A stretch of 29,620 bases of DNA, taken from Biscogniauxia marginata. Its lineage: Eukaryota > Ascomycota > Sordariomycetes > Xylariales > Xylariaceae. The notes under the pieces were generated by a model that made no database searches, was not told the DNA's origin, and saw nothing but the letters and a program-made list of their open reading frames with translations. The translations under genes and the position numbers were made by a program. Positions within the stretch are counted from its first letter, which is position 1; every line of letters begins with the position of its first letter. The stretch lies in the NCBI GenBank assembly GCA_022695795.1, contig MU404253.1, positions 1-29,620 on the forward strand, in the 5' to 3' direction. Positions 10,431 to 23,600 of the stretch are shown here, in pieces.

Positions 10431-12934
10431 ATGGCACGAGCAGTCCTTCCTTCTACTTGGGAGAATGGGTTCAAAGCACCGACCACTGGCACTCCATGGG
10501 TATGGGAGAATGAAGACGAGGAGACGAAAGGTGACCCTAACGCCTACATCTCACCACCATCTAAGGACCTAATCACATCCTCGGTGCACAACACACTTGG
10601 TATCAGCGTCTTACGAACATGGCCAACTTTATACGATGGCACAAACAACCCCCACGGGGTACCACCATGGTGGAAGCCTGCAAAGGAGGTCGACGTACTC
10701 ATTTGTGGAGGTATGTATACTCAAAGATCAACTAGTTAGTATACCGGCTAATACAGCGGGAGACACCAGCTGGTCCAAGTGGTCTACAGGTTGCGTTGAG
10801 CCTTGCAAGACAGAATGTATCATTTCGTATTATCGGTATGTTGCTATCGGTACGGCGAACTCGGCCATTCCGCAAACTAAAAATATCGTGTAGACAAGGC
10901 TGATGCGCCTTTACCGGCTGGACGAGCCGATGGTGTTCAACCACGCTTCCTAGAAACATTGGCCACATGGGGGTTATCTAAAGAAGTCCATGAAGAAGGA
11001 CCGCTTATTGAACGTACTGCCATTTACAAGGACGGGGAAAAGCTCTTATTCATGCGCTCCCATCAGTCTGACTCTCGTTACAGAGGTCTTCATATCATTA
11101 CACAAGGCCAAATAGAGCGTATTTATATACGAGATCTTGCGAGGCACAGAGCTTTGGTGGAACGAAACTCCTTGCTGAAGGAATACACAGTGGACAATAC
11201 CGACTCTCATCCCGTGCGGGCTACAATTCGCAATGAGAAGACCGGACAAGAAGAATCAATTCGTGCTAAGTTCCTTGTTGGAAGCGATGGAGCAGCAAGC
11301 TCGATACGCAGGCAGCTACAGATCCCCTTTGATGGTGTAAGTACTGGGATTTACTGGGGTATCATGGATTGTATTTTCGAATCCGACTACCCCCACGCCT
11401 GGGTCTTTGGGTAAGTTGATCAAATCCTCTGTCTACTGCCACGCACTCCATATTTAGGTACTAATCGGAAATTCGAACAGATCGGTCATTAGTTCAGCCC
11501 ACGGAGGCTGTGTGATAATCCCTAGAGAAGACGGTTACATCAGGTATGATCTCACGATAGAACTCCTAGCGTAGTCAAGACTGAGCAAGATTAGACTGTA
11601 TACCCAGCTGGATATATCTGCTACTGGTCCAATTTCAGTGTCACGACAAGCGGCAGATCCTTCTTTCGCGGAGTCTGGAGGTCAAGTCGACGTTCATTCT
11701 ATCACTCCTGATGAAGTGCTGGAGCAAGCGAATAGAATTTTCGCTCCTTACAAGCTAAGGTTCGCTGAGCCGCTAAGTTGGTTTGCTGTCTGGAAAAGTA
11801 AGATCCCATCGCACTGATAATCCAATATAAGCTAATCATTTTGGATAGTCTCGGAAAGAGTCGCACGTCAGTATTCCTCTGAGGATATGAGGGCCCATCT
11901 AGTAGGAGATGCAGCGTATGTTCCTCATCTGAGAGAAGCCTCCCGGTATTAACGCAAATTCTAGGCATGTTCACAGCGTGATGGGAGCTTTTGGTCTCAA
12001 TGCTTCGATTCTTGACTCGGCAAACTTGGCGTGGAAACTTGGGCTTGTTGCGCAGAACAAAGCAAAACTTGAGATGTTGCTTCCTACGTACGGGGCGGAA
12101 CGTCGTGCCCATGCTGTGCGAATCATCGAGACCTCGGGAACATATCTCAGATTCGTCTGCGGCTCTGACTTGCAAGTACCAAATCTCCGAGACGCTGAAA
12201 ATGTCAGTCACTCGGGGTCGAACGGGAACGCAACCGGAAACGGAGAAACAGAGTCTTCAGCAAATCTCGTCTCATATGGAGAGAAAAGATCTGCGGAAAC
12301 AAATCGTGAGGAAGACTTGCAATTCCTTGCGGACTTCTTCAAGGCGAATGGCCAATTCCTACTCGGTGTCGACTGCCAATACGACACGTCGGTGGTGTCT
12401 CCCGCTCTTCCAGGTTACAAGAAAGATCTTCTGGACGCACCTTTGAGGGTCAAGAATGGAGTGCGAGCCCCAAATATACGTGTCTGTTTTTCGGACGAGG
12501 AGACGGGTTACATTTATGACAAACTGGCTGGTCCGCCTAAGTTCCACTTGATACTCTTCTTATCATCTTTCACAGGCCAGGGAGTGCGCCGCCAGGCTAC
12601 TTCTTTTGCTCAGGGGATGCATCAATTCTATAATAGATTTGGTGGACCAGCCCGATTCAACATTGTCGTCATTGTTAAGTGCATGCCCTTCGAATTCGAA
12701 GAACGCAAACATGCGCCTGAGCTGGAACCTCTCTGGAACAAGGCGACTGTTTTGTTCGATGATAGGGCACCCGACGAGGACGCACATACTGCGTGGGGAG
12801 CTCACCATGGGAAGGGTGGCGTTGCTATCGTTAGACCTGATCTATGGGTTGGGATGACGGCGTTCCCATCGGAAACTCAAAAGATTGCGACATATTTTGA
12901 CAGTTTCTTGCTGCCAGAGCAGTCTGCTAAATGA
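10431..12934 (+). CDS. FAD-dependent phenol hydroxylase-type monooxygenase
   Basis: Flavoprotein of 721 aa in the phenol 2-monooxygenase group, expected to hydroxylate an aromatic ring using NAD(P)H and O2. Exons are 10431-10710, 10770-10835, 10894-11410, 11481-11543, 11595-11797, 11849-11915 and 11965-12934. The six GT-AG introns are 49-70 bp. The dinucleotide-binding motif GAGPSG (93-98) is interrupted by intron 1 within the alanine codon. The DG motif GSDGA has Asp247. The second FAD motif GDAAHVHS starts at Gly396. After it comes VMGAFGLN where relatives usually have a Gly-Gln-Gly-(Met/Leu)-Asn segment, a notable change near the flavin. The last ~160 residues form the thioredoxin-like C-terminal domain of the family, starting around GVRAPNIRV (about 565). 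The start codon follows an A-rich leader. It is divergent from the methyltransferase and convergent with the reductase. Confidence 0.9.
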
Positions 12935-13396
12935 GGGCCAAGTAGAAATATCGAATGGATACCTCCTTACTACCACCCTAGATTGATATAACTACCCAAT
13001 AACACGTTTTGCCATGTCTTTATTTTCAAAGTTTCCAAATGTGCAGCATCCTATTACTACCTACACAAACTTAAAATAGAAGGCAGTCTCCCTTATGTTA
13101 ACGTATATCTGATCGCTATTATTATCAAGACATTTTATGTTCGCAAGAACTCGATTGACCGAAGTGCACCCTTGCTATAGACAGGCTCCCGGATATTGTC
13201 ATCAATCTTATTAATAAATTCCGGTTCCAAAAAATCCAGTTCGTGTCTCACGGTAGCATATATACTACCCTTACTATAAAAATATCGTAACTTCGTATTA
13301 AAGGTGAATCCTCCTGACAGTAGTAAATATTTATTCGCGCTTCAATTTCCCCCTTTCGCCACGTTTATCTCTTTCTTTCTTTCTTTCTTTCTTTCT
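12935..13396. other. Convergent intergenic region with (CTTT)n tract
   Basis: 462 bp between the stop codons of the monooxygenase (+) and the reductase (-), so it holds two 3' UTRs. It is AT-leaning but not RIP-like. A CTTT tetranucleotide repeat runs from about 13370 to 13396 and ends at the reductase stop codon. No gene is seen. Confidence 0.6.
13370..13396. repeat. (CTTT)n microsatellite
   Basis: About six to seven tandem CTTT units lie immediately after the reductase stop codon (read as AAAG on the transcript strand), in its 3' UTR. Confidence 0.8.
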
Positions 13397-16300
13397 TCAT
13401 TTAGTCGCAGGTGCTAGAAAACCAGCTCTCTTCCACCTATCAATGTACTTTACCATCAAGTCCCTTCCTACACTTGACGTCCCTCTTAGGGTCCGAGATA
13501 CTGACCGCATGTGATCCGTCCCCAGGACCACTGATCCCGTTCCCAATGCTAAGAAATCATCCTTAAAAAATGTCTCCAGAGAAGGAAAGCAGCCGGCTCG
13601 GTTGACTCTTCCCAACCATTCATCAAAGCTAATCAAGTTGTTGCCAATGCCTAGTTCAGTTGCTGCAATAGTAACAAAGTCATGACTAGACTGTCGGATT
13701 GGGTTTTCAAGATGAAGTATGTTCTCGGTAGAGAATGGCGTCGGTTTAAATACTGCTTCCACTAGAGATCTTGCTGCTCGGTCCACTGGCAACCAGGAAA
13801 TCGTCTGCTCCATCGTATTAATTTCAGGTTCCCTATTTAGGTAGGGAATTAGTGTGAACTTACTCCTTCAAGGCGAGGAAACGCTGAGATCTTCTGAGAT
13901 GCCTTGAGTAGTGCGGGAATATGTTCCTCTGTCTTCCACGCGCCCTCCTTCTCTGGACCGCTAAGTTGACCGACTCGCACAATGACCGTTTCCAGTTCTG
14001 CAGCATGCAGTTTTCCAGATTCGGCTAGCATTTGTTCGCAGACCCATTTTGCTTCCGCGTAACCCATCTCTGTCGTAACAAGAGGGTCCTTGATAACAGC
14101 TTCAGGCACTATCGATACGCCGGTTCGGTCCGCATAGTGTCGCAATACGGCTATTGAAGATGCGAATAGCACTCGAACCTTGTCCCGTTGACGTTGCTGG
14201 TGGGCTGCACGGGCGATGTCTATGAAAGTTCGTACGGCTTCTAGATGCGGTCTGAAACTCGGTAGCTTTCGCTTGAAATCCATCGGCCATGCTAGATGTA
14301 TTATGTGTGTCACTGAGCCAGCAAGTTTGGTTACTTGATCTTGATTAAGCACGAAGGGCTTTGTCGCATCACCAGTTTCAAGGAACCAGATTTTCCCCCA
14401 ATCACGGTCATCCAATTCAACCCCAGCAGCACGTAAACTTGCCCGCTGCCGAGCATGTATACCTTCAGAGCTCGACTTCCCATTGATTCCATTGACCTGT
14501 TCTATAGATCGAGACCTGTTAAGGCAAATGATACTGCGAACTGAGCTATCATTGACGAGGCAATTCAGAACATGAGCCCCTAGGTTACCAGTAGATCCCG
14601 TGAGCAGGATGACTTTCTCGCCTATTTCTCGGAAGAGACGTAGGTCACCGTGCCATGCTTCACTAGTAAACTCCGAAAGCATGCTTCGTATCTCGCTCAA
14701 GCGATCTCGCGTCACAGATGCGGGCGCGTCGCTACCAGAAAGCAGAAGACTCAATGCTTTTGCGAGGCTTCGGATTGATGGGTGCTGGTAGATGAACTCC
14801 GCCGACATAGTCGGCACCTTTTCGAATGACGAAACCTCGTTTATGAGGTTTCGCATAGCAGCGTTAAGGAGTCGTGCTAAGCGAACTGATTGTAGGGAGT
14901 CCATTCCCCGTTCGAAGAAATCGTCATCAGCGCCAAGATCGCTACGTCTGAACTTCTGCCCCAAGTCAGATTGTATTATTGCTTTTATGCTTTGCTCCAT
15001 GTTCGTAAGATCTAGTGGCATAGCTGGTGTCGTTTCTAGCTCCAGTGAGGCGTAGGCTGCCTCAATCTCCTCCTTGAAGACTAAATGCACTTCTCTGCGC
15101 ATAATTGATCCCTTGTCCGACCTAGGAATAGGCTTCGAGGGTGCCTTTATTATGATGGCTGATTTCGACGAGACACGAGCATGCTCGTCAAGCATGGGGT
15201 TGATGTTCTCAATTAGTCCCCACACATGCTGCAGGAATTCGGCACCATTTAAAGTGACGGAAGTAGATGGTTCAATAAGAACAAGAACTTCGAAGTGGCC
15301 GTTCCCCAGACATACAGCACTCTTGACGTTATTGTCTGCTGTCAAATTGTCCTCCAGGAGTCGAGCAAGAACCTTTTCGCCTGTCTTCAGCACGATCATA
15401 TCATCCCGCCGACCTAACAACCTGATTTCGGCACGAGATGAATTTGGGTTGACTTCTATCTCGTCCTGAATCTCAAAAGACTCATCTGTCCCCACTGGGA
15501 AGCCAACAAGTTTGAACCTCTGAGTACTTTCATCGGCACAGTCCTGATCGATTGGTTTTAATTGCAAACCGAGGTCGTTACGAAGCCGCAGAAAGTGCCA
15601 ATCGTAGTCCGGCCCAGGACAGAAGATCGGGGCGAGAGCACCTATTTCTGTTACGCCATAGTGGTTAAGAAGCTTAACACCACGCTCTGCTAAGGCACTG
15701 CCACTTTCAAGGCTCAAGGCACCTCCGCCAATAGCAACAAATCGAAGATCCTCAATGAGGCCCAAAGCAGCTGAACGTTTGGGCTCTTCTATCGAGAGAA
15801 TGTCATCGATGATGCTGGGTACTGTCATGAGAGATTTGGCAGAGAATGTTGAGAGCAAGCTGATGGTTGAATGCGCAGCTGGGATGACGGAAGATGGGGG
15901 GAAGCAGCAGGTAAGGCCCACTGACAGGCTCAAGCACGGCGCCAACAGTCCAAACCCGTGGTACAACGGCAGGGTTGACATATTTGCCCAGTCTAATCTC
16001 ATGTCTTCTGGGAATTCATGACATGCGGCATATACAATCGGGTACCTGTCACTGACGGGGATAGGCTTTGGCATACCGGTCGTCCCAGAACTATGCAATA
16101 TCAAAGCATTCTGCCTGAATTTGGTATGATGCCAGCCATTCGTTGTCTCTCCAACACCATTGGGGTTGGACCCTTGGCCAAAGAACTTTGTGTACGGAGC
16201 TGAGACTTTGACGCTCGTGGCATTGTCGAGTTCTTGCTCCAGTAACGGTTTCATCCGTTCAGAGACGAGTATGCTTTTCGATTTTGTCTCACCCAACAAA

Positions 16301-16806
16301 TGTTTCACACTTGAGGGGCTCAACCTAGCGGAAAGAAGTAAGACCTAACTAATCATTAGCTTTGTACCAATCGTCAGAGATATTAGCGTACACACCGGGA
16401 GGCCTATCTCCAATAAAGCAGCTAAATAAACGAAAAGACCGACGTTGCTTTCCATAAACAAGGCTATCGGGTGCGCATCACCAGGAACTACATCATCAAG
16501 TGGCATGAATGTCTGAGTAATCCATAGAACACACGCATCAACAGCCTCTTTTAGCTGCTTCATCGTAATATTGCGAACATCGTAGCCAGGGGAATCATGA
16601 TCACTCCTAGCCCCAGCTCCTCGGTTTAACTCAGCCTGCAAGCAGAATAGATGAGACGAATTCTTCTCTGCGTTGAATCGGATCAATTCTGGCAATGACC
16701 GTACGCCCGCCTGATCAAGTTTTAAGGCAAGGGCTGGCCGTTGAAATTGGTCGTGTTCCTGGATTGCCATTTCTTGATGACGACGAAAGCTGAAGGCAAT
16801 AGACAA
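13397..16806 (-). CDS. NRPS-like A-T-R aryl carboxylic acid reductase
   Basis: Cytosolic multidomain enzyme of 1099 aa that would adenylate a carboxylic acid with ATP, load it on its own phosphopantetheine arm and release it reductively with NADPH as an aldehyde. Exons on the minus strand are 16806-16396, 16344-13864 and 13804-13397, with introns of 51 and 59 bp. The acceptor of intron 2 was chosen to give the continuous motif GTISWLPVD. The adenylation domain (about 25-540) has SSGTTGMPKP at 222-231, NHYGVTEIGAL, and GRRDDMIVLKTGEKV. The carrier domain (about 580-660) has GMDSLQ with Ser620. The thioester-reductase domain (about 710-1099) has GSTGNLG at 720-726 and the YxxxK pair Tyr899/Lys903 in GYAEAKW. 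There is no condensation domain, as usual for this family. It is divergent from the PKS with 855 bp between start codons, so the PKS product is the obvious substrate (inference). Confidence 0.93.
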
Positions 16807-17661
16807 TCCTCTGTTGTCTAAAACTACCTCAAACTAAATGGAATAGATAGATGATAATACTGGAGAAAGAGTCAGGTTCCGTGACCTGACCTTGAGATGC
16901 ACTGGAGATTTGACGACCTTGCCTATATTGGATCTTTGTTCACTCTCTATACCTAACAAATGATCCATATTTCCACAGCTTGGGAGCTCACTGCATAGAC
17001 ACATGAAGCTCCTAGAGATTTGTCTTGGAAACAGCATGGACCGGAGTAACTTGGTTTAAACCATGCTCAAGACAGAGAACGTAGCAAACGCGGGTCCGTA
17101 CTACTATGCCTCAGCCATACCACAACCAACCAATTCTCCATAATTGCAGTATTGCACGTCGAATTTCTATGCGACAAAGGGCGACAACAAGTAATATCAA
17201 AATAAACCTTGACAATTCTAAATTATACAGTTTATGCGTCGAATAATAAAAAAGGCCCGATTAATAATAAGTCTATCAAATTCAACTCCTATTGTGTATC
17301 TATCCGGTCTGATCCAATATGCAGCTTTAGAAATCTGTCCTTGTTTGACTAAGACTCTTTCGAATCGAGAAGATAGGACAGCCATATTATTATGCTATAT
17401 CAAATCCGTCTCGATCTGCGAGGTTCTCGGGGCAGAGACCTTTTCAACTCATACGCGGGTCCCTGGCATATCGTTTGTAATCAGACTTAGACACTCATAC
17501 AGAGCTTCGGGCAAGGTTGGGATGTTTAGTACGTGTGGTATTATCTCATGTTCAAATAACTCTTATTTCTTAAGACAGTTTGCTTTTTACTCTTGCCATG
17601 AGCCCTTGAATTGTGCCTCATCGCCAAATAGTACGTTGACAGCATTGAGCCCAGTTCAACA
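16807..17661. promoter_or_regulatory. Divergent promoter region, A-T-R reductase / PKS
   Basis: 855 bp between divergent start codons. It contains TGGACCGGAGTA at 17037-17048, ATGCTCAAGAC at 17063-17073, ACCAACCA at 17125-17132 and a CCAAT box at 17130-17134. The first three words also occur in the methyltransferase/monooxygenase promoter. Open frames inside (16834-17037 minus, 17234-17776 plus) show no family motif, and the latter runs into the PKS in another frame. Confidence 0.6.
17037..17048 (+). promoter_or_regulatory. Candidate shared cis-element TGGACCGGAGTA
   Basis: Identical to 10004-10015 in the other divergent promoter of the cluster and followed 14 bp later by ATGCTCAAGAC, also shared. 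Function inferred only from recurrence. Confidence 0.35.
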
Positions 17662-20600
17662 ATGGCTCACACTTCGGATATCCTTCTATTCGCCGCCCAG
17701 GGATCAAACGCCCATTACACAAATCGGCTGGCTGATTATCTTCAAGATAAACCCTTGGAGACAAGACGGACGTTAGATACTTTCCTTCAGAGGTGCTTTC
17801 AGGCCTTCCACGAGGAAGTCGAGAACCTAACGGGCAATGAAGAAGGTGTTCTGGGTACAAATGTACGCGAATTATTCGACAAGCCGGAAAGCCTAGTCAC
17901 GCCACCCTCCAGCCATCAGTCAAATGCCATCCTAGAATCCGCGACATTTTATGTACACCAAATATTTGACCTGATTAGTTTTCTATCAGGAAATCCCGGG
18001 AACTATGTTAAGCAGACTGGAGGTGTGTGTAGTGGCATGATCGCTGCCGCCGTGGCTGCTTCATTCCCAGAATCAGTCTCATCGGAATTCCTTGACTATG
18101 CTGTTAATGGCTTCCGTTTGGCGTTCTGGATAGGTGTTAGGGTAACCCTATTCTGCCGTCAAATATCAGGAAGTCAGTCAAATGAGTCCTGGGCCGTCAC
18201 CATCAGGGGTTGTTCAGCTGAGCAGCTCCAGGAGATGGTGGATGTCTACAATAGCAATTCGGTACGAAAGCCACCCCCAAACAATGTCCTTTACAGTCCT
18301 AATATAACTCATAGCCGCAAAAGCTTCCTTTGCGGATATCGGCAGTGTTCTCTGACGATATGGTATCGCTCACTGGTGAGCCTGGAACGCTAAGTGACTT
18401 CAAAGAGAAAGCTCTACCCTCGTCGGTGCCGGCTCGCTACCCACATGTACATGGATACTATCATGGAGGTTCTGCAATGAGCCATGTCATTCAAGAAATA
18501 TTGGCAGATGTACAGAGAAAAGAGATCACATTCCCTGATTGGGGATTGATTGAGGTTCCGATGTTATCAACCGCAACCGGCCAGCTTCTAGACTCAACCC
18601 AGTCGCTTCTGAAAGTTGTCTTGCAGCATATGCTGCTCGAGCCCGTCAACTGGAAGAAATCATGGGATTACCTCCAAGCAACTACTCTCAAGTCTACTTC
18701 CTCTGGGAAAGTACGTGTGGTCTTGCTTGGTCCCAATACTGGCTCTCTCCGGCTTATTTCACGCTCATCAAAGTCGAATCCGAACATGGAACTTATCACC
18801 ATAAATTCGACACAACCCTCGCCATCAGCATCCGCAGACAACATTGCAATTGTGGGCATGTCAGCAAAATTTCCTTCTGGTGAAGATACAACACAGTTCT
18901 GGGAGATGCTGAAGCATGGGATCAACGCCGTCTCTAAAGTTAGTAATACATTCCGCATACAATTATTCTATCTAAAAATTAGTTTTCAGATCCCAGATAC
19001 GCGGTTCGATGTTTCGCAGTACTTTCGATCTACCCAGCCGACACAAGGTGATTCACGATGGATGCCAGTCCAACACGGAAATTTTCTCAGCAACCCTTTC
19101 CAGTTCGACAATGCCTTCTTCAATGTATCTCCGCGCGAGGCAAAATCCATCGATCCTCAACAGAGACTGCTACTTCATGCGTCCTTTGAAGCATTAGAAG
19201 ATGCGGGCTATACTCCTAACGCTACACCTACCTTCCAAAAGGAGACTATGGGCGTCTATGTCGGTGTCGCGACGGGCGACTATGTTGACAATCTTCGAGA
19301 ATGCCCCGATGTTTACTACAGTCCAGGTACCCTGCGAGCTTTTCTAAGTGGAAGGATATCATATGCCTTTGGGTTCAAAGGGCCGTCTATGGTGATCGAC
19401 ACAGCTTGCTCTTCCTCCTTAGTGGCTATATACCAGGCATGCAGAGCGATTCAAAGTGGGGAATGCACAGCCGCCTTGGCCGGTGGTGTTAATGTTATTT
19501 CGAGTCCGGACGTAAGTTCTCACCTTATGCACCTTATACTGAGACTTGCTAAGTGGGCATAGATGTATCTTGGCCTTGCCCGTGCCCATTTTCTCAGCCA
19601 AACTGGACAGTGTAAGCCTTTCGATGAAGCTGCTGACGGGTACTGCCGCTCAGAAGGCTGTGGAGTTGTCGTCCTAAAGCGCCTGTCTCAGGCGGTCGCC
19701 GAGGGAGATCATATTCTGGGTGTCATTCGTGGCGCTGAGGTGAATCAGTGCGGCGATGCTAAGTCAATAACCCATCCAGACCACAGAGCCCAAGCAGCGC
19801 TGCTTCAGAGACTTCTTCTAAGGAGCGGTGTGAGCCAGGATACGGTCAGCTTCGTGGAAGCTCACGGTACAGGTAATGCGCCTCTGGATAGCATAATACA
19901 CTCCCAATCATAGTCATTTCTGACATTCTGGCTACCAGGAACCCAAGCTGGAGATTATGAAGAATCTTGCAGTATCAAGACTGTCATAGGTTCTGCTCGA
20001 CCTTCAGACAACCCGCTTTATCTTGGTTCACTGAAGGGAAACATTGGGCATGCCGAAGCAGCATCAGGGATTGCAGGACTCACTAAACTGATCCTTATGA
20101 TGAAGCACAAGCAGATCCCTCCACAGAGCTCCCTTGTAAAGGTTAATCCGCGACTCGAAATCCTCCCGGAAGATAACATCATCATTCCCACACAGTTATC
20201 ACCATGGACAACCACCGCGAATTCTTGTAGAACGGCTTTACTAAACAACTTCGGAGCAGCAGGGTCTAATGCTGCGCTTATTCTTCAGGAGTACTCCGAG
20301 ACACGTCAAACGCACCCCCTATCGCCACGTTCATGCCATATTCTCAATATCTCGGCGAAGTCAGCACTGGCGCTAGAACGACTGAGAGAACAACTCATAT
20401 CGTTCATCGAAGCTAACGCAAGCTCTGTGGACCTTGCAAGCTTTTGTTACTCAATCAATGCTCGCAGGGAAGAGTTCAGCCCATATCGTCTTTCTGTTGT
20501 AGGCGGGACATATGATGAAATCTTGTCTCGGCTGCGAGAGGAACAAATCGTTCCATGTAGTGCAAAACGTTCGCCAAAGACCGTTTTCGTCTTTTCTGGC

Positions 20601-23600
20601 CAAGGTGGCATTCACTGTGGTATGGGCTTGGAGCTTTTTGAAACTTACCCTCTATTTCGGGAGCTAGTCCAGACTTGTGACAGCATCCTTGAATCCCACG
20701 AGTTCAAAGTCATCTCTCCATATATTTCCGGCGATTCAACATACCATGGCAAGCTCAGCCTCCGAGATAAGACCGTTGTGGAGCATTGTGCATGTTTTGT
20801 CGTTGAGTTCGCTCTTGCAAAGACTTGGCTGGTCTGGGGTGTCACACCTGATCTCGTTGTCGGACACAGGTAAGTTATATGCAAAGTGCTTCAAGATTAG
20901 TGCTAACGTCATAATCAGTCTGGGCGAGTATGCCGCCTTCACTATAGCCGGCATCATATCTCTGAGGGATGCCTTACTCTTGGTCGCCCGAAGAGCTGAT
21001 CTAATGGCCCGCCTTTGTGAGCTGGATTCGACTGGCATGGTCGCTTGTCGTCTATCACCACCAGCCATACAGGATCTCTTCACTAGTCATCCTAACTTGC
21101 GAGATCTAAGTATATCATGTGAGAACGGGCCAGAAGACACAGTTGTAGCTGGACCCATTCCAGCTCTTGATACATTTATTGAGATCTGTAAATCGAGAAA
21201 TAATAAGGCGACAAGGCTCGACGTGGCATTTGGATACCATTCCTCGGCGATGGATCCGATGATGACGGATTTCCGCCACCTCTTATCGTCAGTAAAGCTC
21301 AGCACACCCAGACTACCAGTAGCGTCAACTCTATATGGAAGACTCCTATCATCTAGAGAGCTCATCACATCCGATTACTTCGCTGAGCAGGCTAGAGGTT
21401 GCGTAAAGCTTTATGAGCTGGCCCAGAATATGGCCAAAGCGTATTCTGACGCGAACATAGCCTTCATAGAAATTGGACCATCACCAGCAAGTAAGTAGCC
21501 CTATTTTAACGCAAAGTACTAAATGAACTACGGTTGCTGATATCAAACCAGCCATTCCAAAATTCAAGGGGTTGTTTGATCAGGAGCAAACCTCTTTCGT
21601 CCCGTGTCTAGGCCCGAAAGAGTCGCCCTGGCTAACTCTATCTCGGGCTTTACGAACGTTCTACCTTGAGAGGCACAGCCTAAAGTGGAGAGACATATAT
21701 GAGGGCACTGGGGCACAGTTCATTAGCGGCCTTCCACGCTATCCTTTGGCTAATACCGAATTCGTCGTCCCTTTCCAGGAAAGGATAAGGACGAAAGATG
21801 AGTCGATCAACGTCGATCGATCGAAATCTGAGACCCCATCGCATGAGTTCCTCGACCGAGCAACAATGAGCGAGCAAAAGTCCACGATGGAGTTTCTTGC
21901 AAGCATGTCGGCTCTGGCTCCTTTCATAAAGGCGCATGTAGTAGGGGACGTTCCTCTATGTCCTGCCTCGATTTACATCGAGCTTGCCCTCGAAGCAGCC
22001 GATATTGTTGACGCGCCATCTCGGCCAAGCCATTGTTTAATTACGGATGTCGCTTTTGAGAACCCGTTTGTATATCGTGAAGACAATATGTCAAAGTTAA
22101 ATATAACTTTGCACCCGGAGCCGGTCACAGCCGGAAACGGCTATGTATTCGAGTCCACCTCCCCATCTCATGGCAACCATTGTACAGGTGCAATGCGTTC
22201 GATGCCATTATCAAACGTCCGGGAATTGATACTCCGGAAAACAGCATTTGTCCAACGACAGAAGCAAGGCGTCTTCTCGCAGCCTGGGCATGCACCCGAA
22301 AGGTTCTCCGCCAATACACTGTACAACATTATTTTCCCTCGTGTCGTCTCATATTCGGCGCCCCTAGAGACATTGAAACAGCTTAACGTAAGCAACTCGG
22401 GGCTAGAAGGGTTTGGAACCTTCCAGCTCCCATCCTCAGCCGCACAAGGTCGATTTATCTGTCATCCAGCCTTTGTCGATACCATGCTTCACGCAACCGG
22501 CTTCATCGCAAATTTCAAAGTGGGAGCAGATACCGCGTGCATATGTTCTGAAATAGATCGGGTAATAGTACCTATGGACTCTTCCGAGTTGTGTTCCCAG
22601 GAGCTCGACATCTACTGTAGCCTTGTGGATGTGGGCCATTCTATGGTTGGCGACTCCTATGTCCTGAACAAGTTGGGAGAAGTTATCTCATGGGTTGAGG
22701 GTATGGTGTTCAAGAAGCTTTCGCTAAGATCATTCAGATCCCATCTTTCGAGGGTTTCTCGAGCCTCGGGAGGGACAGGCGCGACACAGACCAAAAGCAG
22801 GCAGGCGGTTGAGCCTCTCACCTCGAACCCCCCTCATGGCTTACGTTCGCAGAATCCTGCACTGCGCCTTTCAAACCTCAATGATATCAATAACCAGCAA
22901 GAGAAAGCAAAATCCGGTCTATATTCTATCATCCGAGAGGTGTGCGGACTTGACAGTAACAAGGTGATATCCCCAACAATCACGCTAGAAGAACTTGGAA
23001 TAGACTCATTACTCCTGATAGAGCTATCAGACGTTGTGAAGCAACGTTTCCCACATGCCTCGGGCATCAATCTAGATCTCGAATCCTGCAGAACAGTGCA
23101 AGATGTCGAGATAGCTGTGGGTAACTCCCAAAACATGATAAAAGAGACATTTCCACCCTCACCAGTCGAGTCCGCAGAGGAGAAGTTACTACAGGACAAC
23201 GAAGTCGTTATAATAGGACAGACAACTACAAATGAGACACCAATCGATGGTATAGCACCTACTCATGTACAAGAGTTACTACGAGAAGTGTTCGGGCTCG
23301 ACATCACAGAGGCAGATAAGTTCTCCTCTTTAGATTCTCTAGGCGTCGACTCCCTCGGCGCAATGGAACTAGCTCACGAGCTACAAGAGAGATTCAAGAC
23401 CACGAGCCTCAGGGACCATGACTCGATACCAAGTATGACCGTAAGAGACTTAGAGCACATAATAGAGAAGGAATTGGTGACGACTACCACTACAGTTGCA
23501 CCCCCGACTCCCGTGTCTTCGGGATCCAGCGCTGTGGTGCCTTTTGATGCCGACGACGACAAACCCACGACTACAATATTCACGAAAAGCACCGAAGGGT

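Noticed and set aside
11702..12211. 169-codon minus-strand frame across the monooxygenase
   Set aside because: It is antisense to a well-supported coding region and spans its introns. No family signature.
15074..15469. 131-codon open frame antisense to the reductase
   Set aside because: It is a shadow of the adenylation-domain coding sequence, with low-complexity Ser/Arg-rich composition and no motif.
16834..17037. 67-codon minus-strand frame just upstream of the reductase
   Set aside because: Not continuous with the adenylation domain, no splice signal needed to extend the enzyme, and no motif. It is more likely leader or promoter sequence.
17234..17776. 180-codon open frame overlapping the PKS start
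   Set aside because: It is in a different frame from the PKS, has no family motif and runs through the divergent promoter. The PKS start at 17662 begins a standard SAT domain.
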